Assembly: GCA_945870455.1 (NCBI GenBank)
Contig: CAMBSL010000002.1
Location: forward strand, 1 to 57,000
Direction of reading: 5' to 3'
Length of the DNA stretch: 57,000 bases
From: Pirellula staleyi DSM 6068
Lineage (GTDB): Bacteria > Planctomycetota > Planctomycetia > Pirellulales > Pirellulaceae
The translations under genes and the position numbers were made by a program. How positions within the stretch are numbered: position 1 is the stretch's first letter; each line of letters begins with the position of its first letter. The notes under the pieces were generated by a model. It made no database searches and was not told where the DNA came from. It was given only the letters and a program-made list of their open reading frames with translations. Of the stretch, positions 54,890 to 57,000 are shown one piece after another.

Positions 54890-55749
54890 ACACGCATGAT
54901 CGGCCGGGGAAGTGCAAAACTACAGCATTTCAGCATGTCTTTTCGATCTCAATCCCCCTGAAAGAGTGGCTTTTCCCGGCTAAGAGGTCCTATGCACGTT
55001 TCCGCCGGCAGATCCGAGATAGCAAGATTTTCTAGATTTGAAATCTTTTGATCCATCGGAAATCGTGGCGGTCCATACTATGGCCTTTGCGATGTTGAAG
55101 AAGCACCGAATCGAATACGATCGTTGATACGTCTTCGAGTAGTAGATCGTCGAATGAGGATTCTGTTTGCAGCAAAACGGCGCTCTGACATAGCCACGAA
55201 GTGGCGAAACGTTGTAGCCATGGGCGTAAGCCCATGGAACATCGAGAACACAACGCGAAGTCCTGAAGGGACGAAAGGAACTCGGGCATTCGCTTCCCCT
55301 TTCGGCCTTTCGAGGCTCACCCGTTGTTCGTGGTACCGAATCCATGGGCTCGGGCCCATGAGCGGTCGATAATGGTTAAGGATTTTGGCCGCACATTCAA
55401 GAACGTGGCTGAAAAGCCAACGAGTATCGCGCAAGCTCGCAGCCTAAAATCGCGACACAGATTCTACGTAAGCCGCGTTTAGCAATTCTTGGCAAGGCAA
55501 ATCGAACCGAATCGTTGAGTTCTCAAGCAAGAGTGGGCTAAGTGCTGCGCGAACTCAGCTTGTCTTTGACCTCTTTTCGTGGATTGGGAACTTGTTTCTC
55601 CAATTCGGGCCTGGATTTCAATGCAATTAGAAATCGCCTTGGGTCTAGCCTAAAAACCTGAACCAACCGCCGCACAAGGATGGCGGGATTCGAATCACCC
55701 CAGGCTTGCCCTGGGGATTTGTTATGTTTGTGGCTAATCGACGTCGGCC
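54890..55749. repeat. Non-coding region with hairpin repeats
   Basis: About 860 bp without a convincing gene. From about 55120 to 55380 there are closely spaced inverted repeats: ccatgggcgtaagcccatgg (about 55217-55236), the ccatgggctcgggcccatg stem (about 55342-55360), ctgaagggacgaaagg with the related cccctttcggcctttcg, and tgacatagccacgaagtgg. The stretch can be translated, but only as a by-product of the palindromes. Near the 3' end of the amidohydrolase gene, ccccaggcttgccctgggg (about 55700-55718) may be its terminator stem, without a clear T run. Confidence 0.7.
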
Positions 55750-57000
55750 TTATTGCTTGTACTTGGCCGTGTACTTGTCATTGAGCTGCGTGTGCTTGCT
55801 GGACAAATCTACAGTTCGCCCTTGGATGAACGCCTTGAGTACTTGTGTTGGCGTTTCCAAAATATTTCCATCCGTCACGATGATGGTCGCATCCTTGCCA
55901 ACCGACAACGAACCCATCTGTTCCGAAACACCGAAGATCTCAGCCGGAGACAATGTGATGGATCGCAATGCTTGCTCTTGGGTCAACCCGAACGCAACTG
56001 CCGAGGCTGCGTGATAAGGCAAATTACGAACATTCGAAGCTCCGAATCGACCATCCCCTGCAATGCAGAATGGAATTCCGGCGGCTTGTAGCTCGGCTGG
56101 CAATGCGTACGCTTCGTCGTAGGCTGCATCACGGCGCGTCGGCAACCGATACGTGCTTGATACTACCACCGGCACCTTGGCTTCCTTGATTAGATTCACG
56201 CAATGCATTGCATCCGCGCCGCCGACCAAGATCATTTTCAGCTCATACTGCTTGGCAAAGGCGATTGCAGTCTGAATTTGCTTGACCGAATTAGCCATCA
56301 CCATTACTGGCATTTTGCCCTCAACCACCGGTCGCATTGCGTCTAGGCGAAGATCGATCGGTTGGTCTTGGGGTGCTGAATTGCGAGCTACAGTGTACGC
56401 CTTGACCTCTCGCATCAGTTCGTGCATTGGACCAAGTCGATCGGAATCGTTACTTGGTTCTGCCGCTTCTCTTTGAAACCGCGATCGAGTGGCGGCGAAG
56501 CGTGGCCAAGTGACCACCATGCCAACATCCGCTTTGATGGTCATGCCTTCCCATGTCCAGCCATCGAGCATCATCACAGCGGACCGACCAGCTACCAGCC
56601 CACCATTGGGGACGATGACCGCACTGAGAACCCCGTTGGCGCGAGCGACCGGGATCGCTTCACTGTCCGGATTGAATGCAACGGCAGCTCGGACATTGGG
56701 ATTGAGATTGCCCGTCTCGGTCGTATCGATCGAAGCTCGGATCGAATCGATCTCAATCAAACCAATGCTCGAATACGAGTCAATCAGCCCTGGGTACACA
56801 TGCTGGCCTTTGGCATCAATGGCTTCTGCGTCATCCGGAAAGGAGATATTGACCCCCATCGCTGTGATCTTGCCGTCTTGAAACAGCAAGCTTCCGTTTT
56901 CCATGGTGTCGCCAGAAATCGTATGCAAGGTTGCGTTCCGAAGGATGATCGGTCGTTTTTGCGGTGCGCCGGGAATTTGGTCGGATGCATTGAGGTTTGG
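55750..57000 (-). CDS. Amidohydrolase-like protein, 5' end beyond the window
   Basis: The frame is open to the right edge, reading on upstream through PIILRNATLHTISGDTMENG, so the true start is outside. Imidazolonepropionase-type amidohydrolase fold: N-terminal composite sandwich (ATLHTISG, GKITAMG), VYPGLIDSYSSIGL at the first metal site, LPYHAASAVAFGLTQEQALR and LSVGKDATIIVTDGN at the C-terminus. The HxH of the usual D-x-H-x-H is replaced by S-Y-S, as in some planctomycete/bacteroidete secreted relatives, so it may not bind the usual metal pair. Ends 30 bp after a GC-rich hairpin. Confidence 0.82.
   Translation of the reverse strand, partial: PNLNASDQIPGAPQKRPIILRNATLHTISGDTMENGSLLFQDGKITAMGVNISFPDDAEAIDAKGQHVYPGLIDSYSSIGLIEIDSIRASIDTTETGNLNPNVRAAVAFNPDSEAIPVARANGVLSAVIVPNGGLVAGRSAVMMLDGWTWEGMTIKADVGMVVTWPRFAATRSRFQREAAEPSNDSDRLGPMHELMREVKAYTVARNSAPQDQPIDLRLDAMRPVVEGKMPVMVMANSVKQIQTAIAFAKQYELKMILVGGADAMHCVNLIKEAKVPVVVSSTYRLPTRRDAAYDEAYALPAELQAAGIPFCIAGDGRFGASNVRNLPYHAASAVAFGLTQEQALRSITLSPAEIFGVSEQMGSLSVGKDATIIVTDGNILETPTQVLKAFIQGRTVDLSSKHTQLNDKYTAKYKQ

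Noticed and set aside
55124-55372. Open frame of 82 codons in the right-hand repeat region
   Set aside because: Its translation follows the palindromes (ccatgggc units) and has no protein-like pattern or ribosome-binding site.

Overview
The window looks like part of a planctomycete chromosome, most like the Pirellulales. The evidence is the gene content: four DUF1501 proteins, three proteins with DUF1549/DUF1553 (planctomycete cytochrome) domains, a PVC-type heme c protein, two secreted Gfo/Idh/MocA oxidoreductases, an LptD-like barrel protein, a kinase-like membrane protein and a bacterial deoxyhypusine synthase homologue. I could not run searches; family names come from motifs and remembered family sequences. 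No rRNA, tRNA or CRISPR array was seen.

Layout. 1-5.1 kb: end of a heme c protein, a phosphoesterase, a DUF2752 membrane protein and a run of envelope genes ending in an HExxH protein. 5.2-17 kb: DUF1501, nfeD and ilvB, an esterase, an oxidoreductase, a tlpA-like gene and purN, and a very large lptD-like gene. 17-22.6 kb: a minus-strand run dnaN, deoxyhypusine-synthase-like, pseudokinase. 22.8-27.1 kb: a DUF1549/DUF1553 and DUF1501 pair with overlapping stop and start. 28-34 kb: a four-gene minus-strand unit in which an ECF sigma factor is overlapped on both sides by DUF1501 and a membrane-anchored DUF1549/DUF1553 protein. 34.2-37.8 kb: a membrane P-loop ATPase, a secreted partner and an aldo/keto reductase. 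38-42.4 kb: DoxX-like, oxidoreductase, small membrane protein and holB. 42.7-48.5 kb: a repeat-rich zinc-ribbon protein, a CaMKII-association-domain protein, nadE and another DUF1501. 49-54.8 kb: a decayed defence island. 55.7-57 kb: an amidohydrolase-like gene running off the edge.

The defence island holds the C-terminal remnant of an anti-phage-associated DUF1156 methylase, a complete-looking YhcG/DUF1016 PD-(D/E)XK nuclease, a DUF499 ATPase gene with a large internal deletion and frameshift, a truncated metallo-beta-lactamase gene cut by the 3' end (domains V and VI) of a group II intron, and an AbrB-Doc toxin-antitoxin pair whose toxin lacks the usual Fic-motif histidine. Hairpin-rich non-coding repeats flank it on both sides.

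Three repeat phenomena run through the window. (1) A 150-bp MITE-like element with 12-bp inverted ends and a long internal hairpin occurs three times, each time abutting or overlapping a stop codon. (2) Short tandem duplications (units of 7-22 bp) occur at gene boundaries, and three of them duplicate the stop codon of the adjacent gene. (3) The YhcG gene contains an in-frame array of palindromes, the last three spaced exactly 30 bp apart, encoding 10-residue repeats.
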